This document shows, piece after piece, positions 15,482 to 25,520 of a stretch of 64,000 nt of DNA. Source of the DNA: MED-G105 sp038522945 (GTDB lineage Bacteria > Pseudomonadota > Alphaproteobacteria > Caulobacterales > Parvularculaceae); contig JBCBJV010000010.1 in NCBI GenBank assembly GCA_038522945.1, positions 1-64,000 of the forward strand, written 5' to 3'. A program made the translations under genes and the position numbers. Under the pieces are notes generated by a model, which saw only the letters and a program-made list of their open reading frames with translations, had not been told where the DNA came from and searched no databases. How positions within the stretch are numbered: position 1 is the first letter of the stretch; every line of letters begins with the position of its first letter.

Positions 15482-18400
15482 TTACTCCTGAACTGGCCAA
15501 ACTGGCACGCCGCTTCCAGGCGTGTAGGGAGCGCCGAGTTCGATGAACGCACGTTCCAGATTTTCAACGCCCTCTTCCACCTCCTGCAATTGAACAACGG
15601 CGATGCCGAACTCCTCTTTAGCAAGAGCAATTGCTTTTTCCGCAGAGCCGGTTGCCGGCGCTTGCGTAGCCCAGCCCCAACCGCGGACCTCGCCGATCCG
15701 ACCTGAGATCGACCACGGCGCCGGTTCATTCCGCGCGGAGACGGTCCGATCTCCGAAGAGCGCGGTATCCGCGACATCCAACGTTCCTTCCAAGGTCTGG
15801 ATCGCCGCCCGGTGGTCTTCATTTGGAACCGCAAGCGCTTCAACGGCAACTTTTAAATAGGCCAGGCGGTTGCGCAGTTCCTCCGAGGCTACGCCAGCGC
15901 CCGTAATAGCACGGGAGGCATTCGCGACATCCTTCTGAAAGGCCAGAAGGGCGGGGCGATCACTGCTTGCCTCAGGGCTCCGGTCGAGCGCCTTCACGGT
16001 AAAGGATTGTGGCTCAGCTAAGGTTGTAACCAGGCCATTGACGCGTTTTGACATGGCCACCGAGTACTCGCCGGGGACAACCATCGGCCCCATTGGCGGT
16101 GAGCTGAAGACAGACCCGCCACCACTCTCAAGGCTTGCCGGGTCCGGCGCCTGATACCTTAGATCCCATGCGACCCGGTGCATCCCCTTCGTATGAGGGG
16201 CGGTTATTCGGCGCACAACATTCCCCGAAGCATCACTTATGGTGAAGATAATGGCCGGGGTATCCTCAGTATCTTCTGCACGCAGATCTTCCCAAGTCGG
16301 ATAAGGCGTATTGCCACCTTCTTTCTCGATTTCTTTTTCCGACTCGCGCCTAGCCTCAGCAAGTGACTTCAGGCCATCCCGCAAGACGTAGGAAAAAACT
16401 GCACCAAAGGGTGGATTTTCCGCGAACCAAAAATTGTCACCGTTAAATGCCTGGGCACCGCCCCAAGTTCCCCATAAATCGCCTTCCACGTAGAGCCACG
16501 GATCGCGTACTGGAAACAGGGTGGCCTCAGCCTTTTGCAGGTCATCACTTTTCACCCGTAAAGGCGAATAGTCGTCCAAGACGTAGATGCCCCGCCCGAA
16601 GGTCCCAACGACAAGATCATTTTCCCGGCGCTGGATCTCGATGTCGCGCACGTCGATTGTTGGGAAATTAGTCTTCAATTGGGTCCAGTTACCCCCGCCA
16701 TTCTGACTGTAGAAAAGGCCGAACTCGGTCCCGACAAAGAGCAAGTCGGGATCGATGTGATCTTCCGCGATGGTGTGGACTGCCCCCCAATCGGGCAAGT
16801 CACCAGAGATATCGCGCCAAGCGCCCCCGCGATTGTCGGTGCGATAGATATATGGCTTGTGGTCTCCGCGCTTGTGATTATCAAACACTGCATAAGCCAC
16901 AGCCGCATCATGCGCTGAGGTGATGATGTCCTCAACGAGGGTCATGTCGGGAACGCCTCTTATGGTTTCAATTCGGCGCCACGTTGCCCCATTGTCTTCC
17001 GTGATCGATATCACACCATCATCCGTCCCTGCATAAATGAGGCCTTCGGCTAGCGGGCTTTCGCTGAGAGCAATGGCTGCACCATAAATCGACGTTGAGT
17101 CATTCTTCGCGATGGCGTCTACACTCCAGACCCTGCCCATCACTTCCAGCGCATTACGGTCTATTTTCCTGGTGAGATCTGGACTGATGATCTCCCAGTT
17201 ATCGCCGCGGTCATTGGAGGCAAAGAGATACTCCGCGGCGTAATAAATCCGATCGGGGTTATGTGGGCTGATCAAGAGCGGCGTGTTCCAGTTCCATTTG
17301 TATGCTGGTTCACCTGTTGGTGGCTGCGGCGCCAAAAACACCCGCTCCTGCGTCCGCCGATCATATCGGACCAACCCGCCATACTGGTACTGGGCGTAAA
17401 CAGTATTTGGGTCTCGGGGGTCGATCTGAGGCTTATACCCATCACCGCCCAGAACGATATGCCAATCGGAATTAGTTATTCCGTGAACCACCGTGGTCCG
17501 TGACGGTCCGCATAAGGAGTTATTATCCTGTGTCCCACCGCAGACATTATAGAATGGCGAGGCGTTATCAGGCTGAACCCGATAAAACTGGACAATTGGC
17601 AAATTGTCGATATGCCGCCATAACTCGCCCCCGTCCCAACTCTCATAGATCCCGCCGTCACCACCGATGACCAAATGATCCGTATTAGTTTTATCAACCC
17701 ACAATGCATGATCATCAACATGTCGGTGGGCCGCACTTAGGTCGGTGAACGTTTTTCCGCCATCGGTTGACCGTTTTGAGAAGGTGTCCAGAGAATAGAG
17801 GACATCTTCATTCATTGGATCAACGACTAGTTCATTGTAATACTGAGGGCTGGTGGTCATATGCCCGGATCGCTTTTCCCAGTTCTGACCGAAATCAGTC
17901 GACCGATAAACGCCCTGTTCATCAGGTTGCGCTTCGATGATGGCGTACACCATCTTGGGATTTGACGGCGCCATCGCCAGGCCGATACGCCCCATATCAT
18001 CGCCTGGAAGCCCAGCGTTAACCTCCGACCAGGTCTCACCACCGTCTGTCGTCCGGTGGATGCCTGAACCAGGACCTCCATTGATCAGCACCCAGACATG
18101 ACGACGACGCTGATAGCTTGATGCAACAATCACATCGTAATTGTCTGGATGGACAACAAACTCATTGATGCCGGTGTGCTCATCAATGGCCAGGATTTGT
18201 GTCCAGTTGTTCCCGCCATCTATGGTTTTGTAGAGGCCGCGGTCACCGCCATTTGACCATAATGGTCCCTGCGCTGCGACAACAACGGTTTCTTCATCAT
18301 CAGGGTGGATCCAGATTTGACTGATGTGACCTGAGTCTTTGAGACCCATATTTGACCAAGACGTTCCGCCGTCGGTGGATTTATAGACACCATCCCCAAA

Positions 18401-18784
18401 TGCCACCGAGCGCTGTGCGTTGTTCTCGCCCGTGCCAATCCAGATTGTGTTTTCGTTCGAGGGCGCGATCTCTACGACGCCAATTGCATAGGTTCCCTCG
18501 TGGTCAAAAATTGGGGTCCAGGTGACACCAGCATTTTTCGTTCTCCACAAGCCACCGGAGGCCGTCCCGACGAGATAGTCGTGGTGTCCACCTGAAAAGA
18601 AGGCAAAGTCAGAAATCCGGCCTGACGGATAAGCAGGCCCTATCAATCTCAGCGGCATCGAAGCCAGAGGGCTGACTTGCTCCTTAGGTTCGGTCTGCGA
18701 CGACGCCAGCGAAGCAAGTCCTATACTTAAAGCCAAGCCCCCCAAGATAACGGCCAAAATAGAGTTTTTGCGTAGCCAATCCAT
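15482..18784 (-). CDS. Exported BNR/sortilin-repeat (YVTN/VPS10-like beta-propeller) protein
   Basis: 1100 residues from the ATG at 18784, preceded by GGGAGGG; a start at 18811 is possible. The N-terminus is a signal peptide or membrane anchor (ILAVILGGLALSIGLASLA). Many repeats of the BNR/Asp-box type follow (S-x-D-x-G-x-T-W, e.g. STDGGTSWSNMGL, TTDGGETWSEV, TEDNGATWRRI) over about the first 700 residues, indicating one or two beta-propellers as in sortilin/xyloglucanase-like proteins. The last 350 residues contain a beta domain (IIFTISDASGNVVRRI) and a helical end. Such proteins are usually annotated as glycosyl hydrolase-like, but no catalytic residues are evident. It faces divergently from an M28 peptidase lipoprotein. 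Function unknown; an extracellular binding or protein-sorting role is possible. Confidence 0.75.
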   Translation of the reverse strand: MDWLRKNSILAVILGGLALSIGLASLASSQTEPKEQVSPLASMPLRLIGPAYPSGRISDFAFFSGGHHDYLVGTASGGLWRTKNAGVTWTPIFDHEGTYAIGVVEIAPSNENTIWIGTGENNAQRSVAFGDGVYKSTDGGTSWSNMGLKDSGHISQIWIHPDDEETVVVAAQGPLWSNGGDRGLYKTIDGGNNWTQILAIDEHTGINEFVVHPDNYDVIVASSYQRRRHVWVLINGGPGSGIHRTTDGGETWSEVNAGLPGDDMGRIGLAMAPSNPKMVYAIIEAQPDEQGVYRSTDFGQNWEKRSGHMTTSPQYYNELVVDPMNEDVLYSLDTFSKRSTDGGKTFTDLSAAHRHVDDHALWVDKTNTDHLVIGGDGGIYESWDGGELWRHIDNLPIVQFYRVQPDNASPFYNVCGGTQDNNSLCGPSRTTVVHGITNSDWHIVLGGDGYKPQIDPRDPNTVYAQYQYGGLVRYDRRTQERVFLAPQPPTGEPAYKWNWNTPLLISPHNPDRIYYAAEYLFASNDRGDNWEIISPDLTRKIDRNALEVMGRVWSVDAIAKNDSTSIYGAAIALSESPLAEGLIYAGTDDGVISITEDNGATWRRIETIRGVPDMTLVEDIITSAHDAAVAYAVFDNHKRGDHKPYIYRTDNRGGAWRDISGDLPDWGAVHTIAEDHIDPDLLFVGTEFGLFYSQNGGGNWTQLKTNFPTIDVRDIEIQRRENDLVVGTFGRGIYVLDDYSPLRVKSDDLQKAEATLFPVRDPWLYVEGDLWGTWGGAQAFNGDNFWFAENPPFGAVFSYVLRDGLKSLAEARRESEKEIEKEGGNTPYPTWEDLRAEDTEDTPAIIFTISDASGNVVRRITAPHTKGMHRVAWDLRYQAPDPASLESGGGSVFSSPPMGPMVVPGEYSVAMSKRVNGLVTTLAEPQSFTVKALDRSPEASSDRPALLAFQKDVANASRAITGAGVASEELRNRLAYLKVAVEALAVPNEDHRAAIQTLEGTLDVADTALFGDRTVSARNEPAPWSISGRIGEVRGWGWATQAPATGSAEKAIALAKEEFGIAVVQLQEVEEGVENLERAFIELGAPYTPGSGVPVWPVQE

Positions 18785-18990
18785 TGCGTCGATCCCTCCC
18801 CGCATGGTCAAATTTCCCTATAGGATCAGCCATTTGGACCAAAAACGCAAATCCGTTCCACACTTAAAATCGTGCCGCATGCACCGGCGTACAGCTCTCT
18901 TACCCCGTTAACTTTCGACGCCTTCGCAACGGTCGACGCAGGCTGCTACGCACGCTATGGTTCTCTAAAAAGACAGAAATAAAGTGACAT

Positions 18991-20724
18991 ATGCCAATTA
19001 TTCGCCGACTGATGATGCCTATTGCTGTAATCCTGCTTGTCGCTGCCTGCGGCCAGAAGACTACCCAAGATTTGACCCACGATGCAGCTGAACTCGACGC
19101 CTCCCCCAAAAAACCTGCTGTCCGCGAGCCGGAAGCCAGACCATTCCCAACTGCCACCCTCAACGAGCAATCGCTGAGGGACAGAATTGCAACGTTATCG
19201 GCAGACGAGCTCGAAGGTCGCGCGCCAGCGACGAGCGGTGGGAAGAAAACACGGGAATATCTCATCAACGAAATGCAGGAAATTGGCTTAGAGCCTGGCA
19301 ATGGCGATAGCTATGAACAGATTACGCCGCTCATCGAGATTACCGCCGATCCGAAGAGATCATCTTTTTCCGTCAACGGGACGGCACTCTCCTACGGCGA
19401 CGAAATTGTTTTTTGGACCAAGCGCGTCGAGGAGGACATTAGCTTCCACGACAGCGACATAGTCTTTGTCGGTTACGGTATTGTCGCACCAGAGTATGGC
19501 TGGAATGACTATGAGGGGATCGACGTTGCCGGCAAGACAGTCGTGATATTAGTCAATGATCCCGGTTATGCGACTGAAGACCCGAACCTCTTTAATGGAA
19601 GGTCTATGACCTATTATGGTCGGTGGACTTACAAATATGAGGAAGCGGCAAGGCAAGGTGCAGCAGCCGCGATCATCATTCACCAAACCGCCCCCGCTTC
19701 CTATGGATGGGGCGTGGTTGAGGGAGGTTGGACAGGGCCGCAACTCGATCTGAAACGTGTCGACGGCGGGGCATCCCGTGTGCCTATGGAAGGGTGGGTC
19801 CAGGCAAGCGTTGCAGAAAATTTGTTTGCCCAGGCAGGGCTTAATCTCGACGATCAAGTCACTGCTGCAGCGCGACCGGGATTTCGACCCCTCAAACTGA
19901 AGGGCCTGAAGGCCGACGGCAAGATCAAAAACATCATTCGGGAAAGCCAGTCAGCTAACGTTGCCGGAGTGCTCCGCGGAGCAAAATCGCCTGATGAATA
20001 CGTTCTTTATATGGCGCACTGGGATCATCTGGGTCGGAACTTTTCTTCATCGAACGACAACATTGCCAATGGTGCCGTTGACAATGCAACGGGTACTGCA
20101 GGGATTCTCTCGATTGCCGAAGGCTTTGCTAAGAATGGGACACCACCCGATCGATCGATCTTATTTATCGCGGTGACAGCCGAGGAATCCGGCCTGTTAG
20201 GGTCTGCCTACTTCGCCGATGATCCGATCGTGCCACTCGGTAACATAGTTGGTGGCGTCAATGTTGATGCGCTGCTGCCGACGCCGCCTGCAAAAGACTT
20301 GATGGTAATCGGCAACGGCGCCTCCGAACTCGAAGATATTCTGAAGGTCGCCGCAGATAAGCGCGGGCTCTATCTCCGCGCAGACTCAAGCCCCGAAAGC
20401 GGCTTCTTCTACAGATCAGACCACATCTCCTTAGCCAAAACCGGCGTTCCCATGCTTTATGCTAAGAATGGAGTCGATCTAGTTGAGGGCGGCGAAGATG
20501 CGGGCATCGCATTTCAAGAAGACTACAGAGTCGCGCGCTATCATAAGCCAGCCGACGAATATGATAGCAACTGGGATATTCGCGCTGTTACCCAGACGTT
20601 TGAAGTCCTCTACGAAGTTGGAGCTACTATGGCGTATACCGATTATTGGCCCAACTGGTATGATGGAAACGAGTTTCGTGCCCTTCGCGATGAGCAGCGT
20701 GCGAACGTTTCCAGTGCGAATTAG
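18991..20724 (+). CDS. M28-family metallopeptidase lipoprotein with PA domain
   Basis: 577 residues. The leader ends in a lipobox, ILLVAACGQK, with Cys20 as the lipidation site. The middle has a PA-like insertion (VVILVNDPGYAT to AAAAIIIHQTAPASYGWGV). The zinc-site residues of M28 aminopeptidases follow: MAHWDHLG (His near 343), GAVDNATGTAG (Asp near 365), VTAEESGLLGS (Glu pair near 397), VNVDALLP (Asp near 424) and YRSDHISLAK (His near 478). The family removes N-terminal amino acids or acts on modified peptides. It is likely anchored to the outer membrane, facing the periplasm or exterior, and is followed by gamma-glutamyltransferase, so the two may work on imported peptides or glutathione. 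Confidence 0.88.
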   Translation: MPIIRRLMMPIAVILLVAACGQKTTQDLTHDAAELDASPKKPAVREPEARPFPTATLNEQSLRDRIATLSADELEGRAPATSGGKKTREYLINEMQEIGLEPGNGDSYEQITPLIEITADPKRSSFSVNGTALSYGDEIVFWTKRVEEDISFHDSDIVFVGYGIVAPEYGWNDYEGIDVAGKTVVILVNDPGYATEDPNLFNGRSMTYYGRWTYKYEEAARQGAAAAIIIHQTAPASYGWGVVEGGWTGPQLDLKRVDGGASRVPMEGWVQASVAENLFAQAGLNLDDQVTAAARPGFRPLKLKGLKADGKIKNIIRESQSANVAGVLRGAKSPDEYVLYMAHWDHLGRNFSSSNDNIANGAVDNATGTAGILSIAEGFAKNGTPPDRSILFIAVTAEESGLLGSAYFADDPIVPLGNIVGGVNVDALLPTPPAKDLMVIGNGASELEDILKVAADKRGLYLRADSSPESGFFYRSDHISLAKTGVPMLYAKNGVDLVEGGEDAGIAFQEDYRVARYHKPADEYDSNWDIRAVTQTFEVLYEVGATMAYTDYWPNWYDGNEFRALRDEQRANVSSAN

Positions 20725-20795
20725 TTTCTATGCCCCTTTTTTCAATACCCACGCTTTCTTTTCATCATTCCCAGTAGCAACAATCAAGAGCTATC

Positions 20796-22589
20796 ATGAC
20801 AAAATTCACTTTCCAAAAACGCATCCTTGCTGTCTTTGCCGGCCTTGCCATTGTCGCGAGTAGCGCAGTCGCGGAAGATACTTTGACAATAAAACGAGAG
20901 ATTGGAGCGGGCGGGCGCCCAGTAGGCGAGATTTGGTCACGTAGTCCCGTTTACGCCAAGCACGGAATGGCTGCGACCGCTCACCCACTCGCAAGCCAAG
21001 TCGCAATCGATATCTTGAAGAAAGGTGGCAATGCTGCCGACGCAGCAATTGCGGCGAACGCGGCTCTTGGATTGATGGAACCAACAGGGAACGGGATCGG
21101 CGGGGACCTTTTTGCGATCATCTGGGATCCAAAATCCAAAAAGCTCTATGGGCTTAACGCGTCGGGTCGCAGCCCAATCGGTCGTTCCTATGAGGAATTG
21201 GTTGCTCGCCTAGATGGAAAAGGCAAACTGCCGCCCTTCGGCGATATCCCTGTCAGCGTACCGGGTACGGTTGATGGATGGTTCGAGCTCCATGAGCGTT
21301 TCGGCAATATGTCGATGCGCAAGGTGCTCCAGCCAGCCATTGACTACGCGAATGATGGTTTCCCTGTCTCACAAGTAATTGCCCATTACTTTAAGGGAAA
21401 CTTGGCCCGGTTTGAATCGGAGATGGACAGCATCAATGAGTTTGACAATGCGCGGAGAACTTACTTCGAGAATGGCCCGCCTCAAGAAGGAACAATCTTC
21501 AGGAATCCGGACCTTGCCAAAACGCTGACCCTCATTTCACGGAAAGGACGAAACGCCTTCTATAAAGGTGAAATTGCCGAAACAATTGATGCGTATATGG
21601 AGCGAATTGGTGGAGATCTTCGATACGAAGATTTTGCTGAACATGAGAGTGAATGGGTCGAGCCTGGGTGCGTTGATTATCGTGGTTATGAACTATGTGA
21701 GCTACCACCCAACGGCCAGGGTTTTGCGGCACTACAAATGGCAAACATTCTCAAGAATATCGACCTAAGCCAGTGGCCAAGGGGTAGTGCAGAAGTCCTG
21801 CACTACATAACCGAAGCCAAACGCTTGGCGTTTGAAGATCTTGGTCGGTTTTACGCAGACCCGGCCTTCGCCGAAATTCCTGTCGAAGGTCTGTTGTCGG
21901 ACGAGTATGGTCGCACCCGCTTCGCCGAAATTGACCCCCAAGAGGCGAACCCAGCGCCAGCACCGGGCGACCCGAAACTGGAAGGGGAAAGCGACACAAC
22001 TTATCTCACCGTCGCAGATAAAGACGGGATGATGGTTTCATTGATCCAATCGAACTATCGCGGAATGGGGTCCGGCCTTGTCCCCGACGGTCTCGGCTTC
22101 ATGTTACAGGATCGAGGCGAGCTATTTTCTCTCGACCCTGATCATCCAAATGTCTATGCGCCAGGCAAGCGACCATTCCATACAATTATCCCAGCCTTTG
22201 TGATGAAAGACGAAGCGCCACTAATGAGCTTTGGCTTAATGGGCGGCGGCATGCAGCCCCAGGGGCATATGCAGGTCCTCATCAATATCGTCGATTACGG
22301 GATGAACTTGCAGGAGGCGGGCGACGCAGCGCGCCTCAATCATGTTGGCGGTAGACAACCAACCGACCAGCTAAATGACGGGTCAATTGACTTACTCGGC
22401 ACGCTGAATGTCGAACCAGGGATTTCGACTGAGACCATTGAGCGACTGCGCGCAATGGGCCACCGCGTCGAAGTCGTTGATAACGGCATCATGTTTGGCG
22501 GCTACCAAGCGATCATGCGCGATCCGGAAAGCGGCGTATATGTGGGCGCTACTGAAATGCGTAAAGATGGCCTAGCCATAGGATATTGA
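20796..22589 (+). CDS. ggt: Gamma-glutamyltransferase
   Basis: 597 residues with a Sec signal peptide cut after AVA at about residue 26. HPLASQVAIDILKKGGNAADA and NGIGGDLFAIIW are family hallmarks. The autoprocessing nucleophile is expected at Thr401 in DTTYLTVADKDG, which would split the proenzyme into large and small subunits, and GGGMQPQGHMQV is the conserved small-subunit segment. The enzyme hydrolyses or transfers the gamma-glutamyl group of glutathione in the periplasm. It lies 71 bases after the M28 lipoprotein on the same strand. The gene ends about 100 bases before the oppositely oriented tRNA-Tyr. Confidence 0.92.
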   Translation: MTKFTFQKRILAVFAGLAIVASSAVAEDTLTIKREIGAGGRPVGEIWSRSPVYAKHGMAATAHPLASQVAIDILKKGGNAADAAIAANAALGLMEPTGNGIGGDLFAIIWDPKSKKLYGLNASGRSPIGRSYEELVARLDGKGKLPPFGDIPVSVPGTVDGWFELHERFGNMSMRKVLQPAIDYANDGFPVSQVIAHYFKGNLARFESEMDSINEFDNARRTYFENGPPQEGTIFRNPDLAKTLTLISRKGRNAFYKGEIAETIDAYMERIGGDLRYEDFAEHESEWVEPGCVDYRGYELCELPPNGQGFAALQMANILKNIDLSQWPRGSAEVLHYITEAKRLAFEDLGRFYADPAFAEIPVEGLLSDEYGRTRFAEIDPQEANPAPAPGDPKLEGESDTTYLTVADKDGMMVSLIQSNYRGMGSGLVPDGLGFMLQDRGELFSLDPDHPNVYAPGKRPFHTIIPAFVMKDEAPLMSFGLMGGGMQPQGHMQVLINIVDYGMNLQEAGDAARLNHVGGRQPTDQLNDGSIDLLGTLNVEPGISTETIERLRAMGHRVEVVDNGIMFGGYQAIMRDPESGVYVGATEMRKDGLAIGY

Positions 22590-22691
22590 CCGCCACCGCA
22601 AGGTAAGGATGGAAATGCAACCGAAGGCGACGCCTTTTCATTCCTGAATTTGGAATGCCTAGAAACATGTCGTGGTGCGATCTGTAAAAAA

Positions 22692-22777
22692 TGGTGGAGG
22701 GGGCTGGATTCGAACCAGCGTACGCCGAAGCGGGCAGATTTACAGTCTGCTGGATTTAACCACTCTCCCACCCCTCC
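22692..22777 (-). tRNA. tRNA-Tyr (anticodon GTA)
   Basis: On the minus strand the acceptor arms GGAGGGG and CCCCTCC pair fully and are followed by A-CCA, so CCA is encoded. The anticodon stem GCAGA/TCTGC encloses the loop CTGTAAA with anticodon GTA. The T arm contains GGTTCGAATCC. A long variable arm (type II) fits bacterial tRNA-Tyr. It stands alone between convergent ggt and divergent rlmB. Confidence 0.97.
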
Positions 22778-23004
22778 AGACCGAACCTGAAGCCGCTCGA
22801 AAAGACGACCATGCGGGAAAGACGCGGGTAATAGCGAAGCCGGCCCTCAAGGGCAAGGCGCGAAACACCAAATTTGGCAATAAGATCGATTTTCTACCAG
22901 ACATACGCGGAGCGAGCTGAATGCCATGGAAAAAAAGCAAAAACGCAGCGGCCGGGGCGGCTGAAGATCTTTTTTGTGGTTTGAAATCCGGGTACTAGCC
23001 GCAA

Positions 23005-23856
23005 ATGAATTCAACAACAGACGCGAAGCGATACGGCAAACTAGGTTCAGCCGGTAGAAGACCCAATAGCGGCGACGAGCCGTTGTGGCTCTATGGTCGC
23101 CACGCTGTTGCCGCGGCGCTTGCTAACCCGGAGCGACGAGCAAAACGCCTCGTTGCGACGAAGAATGCATTCGATTGGCTTCAAAACCAACAGGTACCAA
23201 TTGAAAAAATCAATACTCGGGAAGATCTCAAGCCAGGGGCAATCGATAAGCTCTTGCCCCAGGGCGCGGTTCACCAAGGAATTGCGCTCCTAACAAATGA
23301 TCTCCCGCGAGCGCGATTAAAAGACGCCTGCACGTTTGGCCATTCAAACCCAGACATCGCAAATGTCGACACCGCAGGTACGGGCTTGTCGCTTCGCCCC
23401 GTCCTCGTCCTTGACCAAATCACAGACCCCCAAAACATCGGCGCTCTTTTTCGCTCGGCGGGTGCTTTCAACGCCAGAGCCGTTGTTGTTCAAGATCGGC
23501 GCACGCCACCGTTGAGCGGGGCGTTAGCTAAGGCCGCAGCTGGTGCCATCGAACGGGTCCCTTGCGTGAAGGCAGTCAATATCGCGCGATCCATCGAAGC
23601 TCTGCAAAACCTCGGCTACTTCGTATGCGGTCTGGCGGGCGAAGCGGAACCATCCATTCTTGACCTACCAACGAACGCCCCCATTGCGATCGTCGTGGGT
23701 GCCGAAGGCAAAGGCCTTCGCGACCTGGTTGCGACGAGCTGCGACGGACTATTTCGCATCCCTATTAGCCGCGATATGGAAAGCCTGAACGTTTCCAATG
23801 CCGCGGCAATTGCCCTTTATGAGGCAACTCGGGCCGCAACCCTACCGGCGCCCTAG
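23005..23856 (+). CDS. rlmB: 23S rRNA (guanosine-2'-O)-methyltransferase, TrmH/SpoU family
   Basis: 283 residues. LWLYGRHAVAAALANPERR near residue 30 is the N-terminal substrate-binding start of RlmB. The SPOUT knot motifs follow: DQITDPQNIGALFRSAGAF (motif 1), IAIVVGAEGKGLRDLV (motif 2) and IPISRDMESLNVSNAAAIAL (motif 3), which together bind SAM. RlmB methylates G2251 in the peptidyl-transferase centre of 23S rRNA; assignment to that exact site rather than another TrmH target is by family resemblance. A basic N-terminal tail of about 25 residues precedes the domain. The downstream GST gene starts 19 bases later. Confidence 0.85.
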   Translation: MNSTTDAKRYGKLGSAGRRPNSGDEPLWLYGRHAVAAALANPERRAKRLVATKNAFDWLQNQQVPIEKINTREDLKPGAIDKLLPQGAVHQGIALLTNDLPRARLKDACTFGHSNPDIANVDTAGTGLSLRPVLVLDQITDPQNIGALFRSAGAFNARAVVVQDRRTPPLSGALAKAAAGAIERVPCVKAVNIARSIEALQNLGYFVCGLAGEAEPSILDLPTNAPIAIVVGAEGKGLRDLVATSCDGLFRIPISRDMESLNVSNAAAIALYEATRAATLPAP

Positions 23857-23875
23857 CGCAAAAGGAGTAATCGCC

Positions 23876-24505
23876 ATGACGGACAAACGTCCAGTGCTGT
23901 ATCATTCCCCCCAAACGCGCGGGGGCACGACCCTATGGATGAATGAAGAACTCGGTAATGTCTGCGATATCAAGCTGATCGACCTGAAAGTAGGCGATGC
24001 TCAGACACCGGACTATCTCGCAATCAACCCCATGGGTAAGATCCCCTCCCTCACTCACGACGGTGTTGTCGTCACGGAAGCAGCCGCCATCTGCGCTTAT
24101 CTCGCCGACGCGTTCCCCGACAAAGGACTCGCCCCTGCATTCAACGATCCCGCCCGCGGCGCTTATTTTCGATACATATTCTATGCGCCATCATGTATTG
24201 AACCAATGATGCTCGATAAGTTTGGCGGCGTAACACGCGAAAACCCAAGCTCGGTTGGGCATGGGTCATATGAAAAGACTATGGTCGTGATCAATGCTGC
24301 TCTTGAAGAAGGACCGTTCCTACTCGGAGATACCTTCAGCGCAGCCGACATTGTTTTTGGGTCAACACTCCGATTTGCGACATTGTTCGGCGCGATCCCT
24401 AAGGAAGGCTCCGTTTCCGGGTATATTGACCGGCTCACAGACCGCACGGCCTTTAAAGCAGCTGAAACAAAAACCGCAGAGCATCTCAAAATCCTTGGCA
24501 GCTGA
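23876..24505 (+). CDS. Glutathione S-transferase family protein
   Basis: 209 residues from the ATG at 23876, which has an AAAGGAG site nine bases upstream; a longer frame from 23798 overlaps rlmB and is rejected. The thioredoxin-like N-domain contains LYHSPQTRGGTTLWMNEEL with a Ser/Thr in the glutathione-activating region, NPMGKIPSLTHDG with the cis-Pro, and VVTEAAAICAYLADAF, the glutathione gamma-glutamyl binding site. The C-terminal helical domain follows. It is a cytosolic detoxification or stress enzyme of unknown substrate and is probably co-transcribed with rlmB. Confidence 0.87.
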   Translation: MTDKRPVLYHSPQTRGGTTLWMNEELGNVCDIKLIDLKVGDAQTPDYLAINPMGKIPSLTHDGVVVTEAAAICAYLADAFPDKGLAPAFNDPARGAYFRYIFYAPSCIEPMMLDKFGGVTRENPSSVGHGSYEKTMVVINAALEEGPFLLGDTFSAADIVFGSTLRFATLFGAIPKEGSVSGYIDRLTDRTAFKAAETKTAEHLKILGS

Positions 24506-24616
24506 GGAAACGCGCAGCATTACCGGGGACCAATATCAACCTGGCGATCTTAAGGAGCGCCCTCTGCGTATTCATCTGTAAAATACGAGTACATGGAATT
24601 GTAAAGGACATCTAAG

Positions 24617-25480
24617 ATGGCAAAATCAAAGTCTGTCGTGGTAACCGGTGTTTCCACTGGAATTGGCCGAGCCATTGCGAAACGTCTAATCGCCCACAAC
24701 TGGAAAGTTTTTGGCAGCGTCCGGAAGGAACAAGACGCGGCTGACGTTTCCGAAGAGCTTGGTTCATCCTTTACGCCACTCCTATTCGACGTGACCGACG
24801 AAGCGGCTATCGCTCAAGGGGTAGAACAAGTTGCTCAAGCATTAGACGGTCGCCCTCTCGGCGGTCTTGTCAACAACGCAGGGATCGCCGTCACTGGCCC
24901 CGCTCAGCATATTCCGCTTTCGGAAGTTCAGTGGCAGTTCGAAGTAAACGTCTTCGGTCCCCTTAGGGTTTCCCAAGCCTTTCTCCCGCTCTTGGGCGCA
25001 CGTCGCGACTTCAAAGGAACGCCAGGCAAGATCGTCAATATGAGTTCCGTCGCCGGCAAGATGGCCTCCCCGTTCATGTCCCCGTACGCCATGTCGAAGC
25101 ACGCTTTGGAAGCTCTCTCCGACGCTATGCGGCGTGAACTAAAACTCTATGGCGTGGATGTTGTGATTGTTGGCCCGGGGGCAATCAAAACGCCAATCTG
25201 GGAAAAAGCCGACGACATTAATGTCGATCAGTATCGCGATACCGACTACGGTATTTTCCTTCAAGGAATGAAAGACATGATGCAAGAGTACGGGAATGAA
25301 GGTCTGCCTGCGGATGATGTCGGGGAACTCGTTGCCGATATTCTTGAAGGGCGAGCTAAGAAAACGCGGTATGCAATTTTGAAGAACAAGTTCATGATGT
25401 GGACTGTTCCACAATTGCTCCCGACCCGCATGGTCGATAACGCTATCGCGAAGCGGTTTGGTCTGCGCAAAATCAAGTGA
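24617..25480 (+). CDS. Short-chain dehydrogenase/reductase
   Basis: 287 residues after an AAGGAC ribosome site. SVVVTGVSTGIGRAIAKRL is the classical SDR TGxxxGIG cofactor motif, GGLVNNAGIAVTG the NNAG motif, and VNMSSVAGKMASPFMSPYAMSKHALEAL (in part) the Ser...Tyr-x3-Lys catalytic set. The subfamily resembles retinol/steroid dehydrogenase-like SDRs with an extended C-terminus. Substrate unknown. It is separated from the GST gene by about 110 bases and converges on the DUF5671 gene. Confidence 0.85.
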   Translation: MAKSKSVVVTGVSTGIGRAIAKRLIAHNWKVFGSVRKEQDAADVSEELGSSFTPLLFDVTDEAAIAQGVEQVAQALDGRPLGGLVNNAGIAVTGPAQHIPLSEVQWQFEVNVFGPLRVSQAFLPLLGARRDFKGTPGKIVNMSSVAGKMASPFMSPYAMSKHALEALSDAMRRELKLYGVDVVIVGPGAIKTPIWEKADDINVDQYRDTDYGIFLQGMKDMMQEYGNEGLPADDVGELVADILEGRAKKTRYAILKNKFMMWTVPQLLPTRMVDNAIAKRFGLRKIK

Positions 25481-25520
25481 CGATATTTCCCTGATTTTTG
25501 ACAATTGTCCAAGGTAGCGA

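Noticed and set aside
15292..15849. A 185-codon minus-strand frame across the fcl end and BNR gene end
   Set aside because: It crosses a strong bidirectional hairpin and overlaps both genes out of frame.
22624..22657. Short hairpins after ggt (AAGG-CGACG-CCTT and CATTCC-TGAATTT-GGAATG)
   Set aside because: Stems are only 4-6 bp and lack a proper T-run, so a terminator call is not supported.
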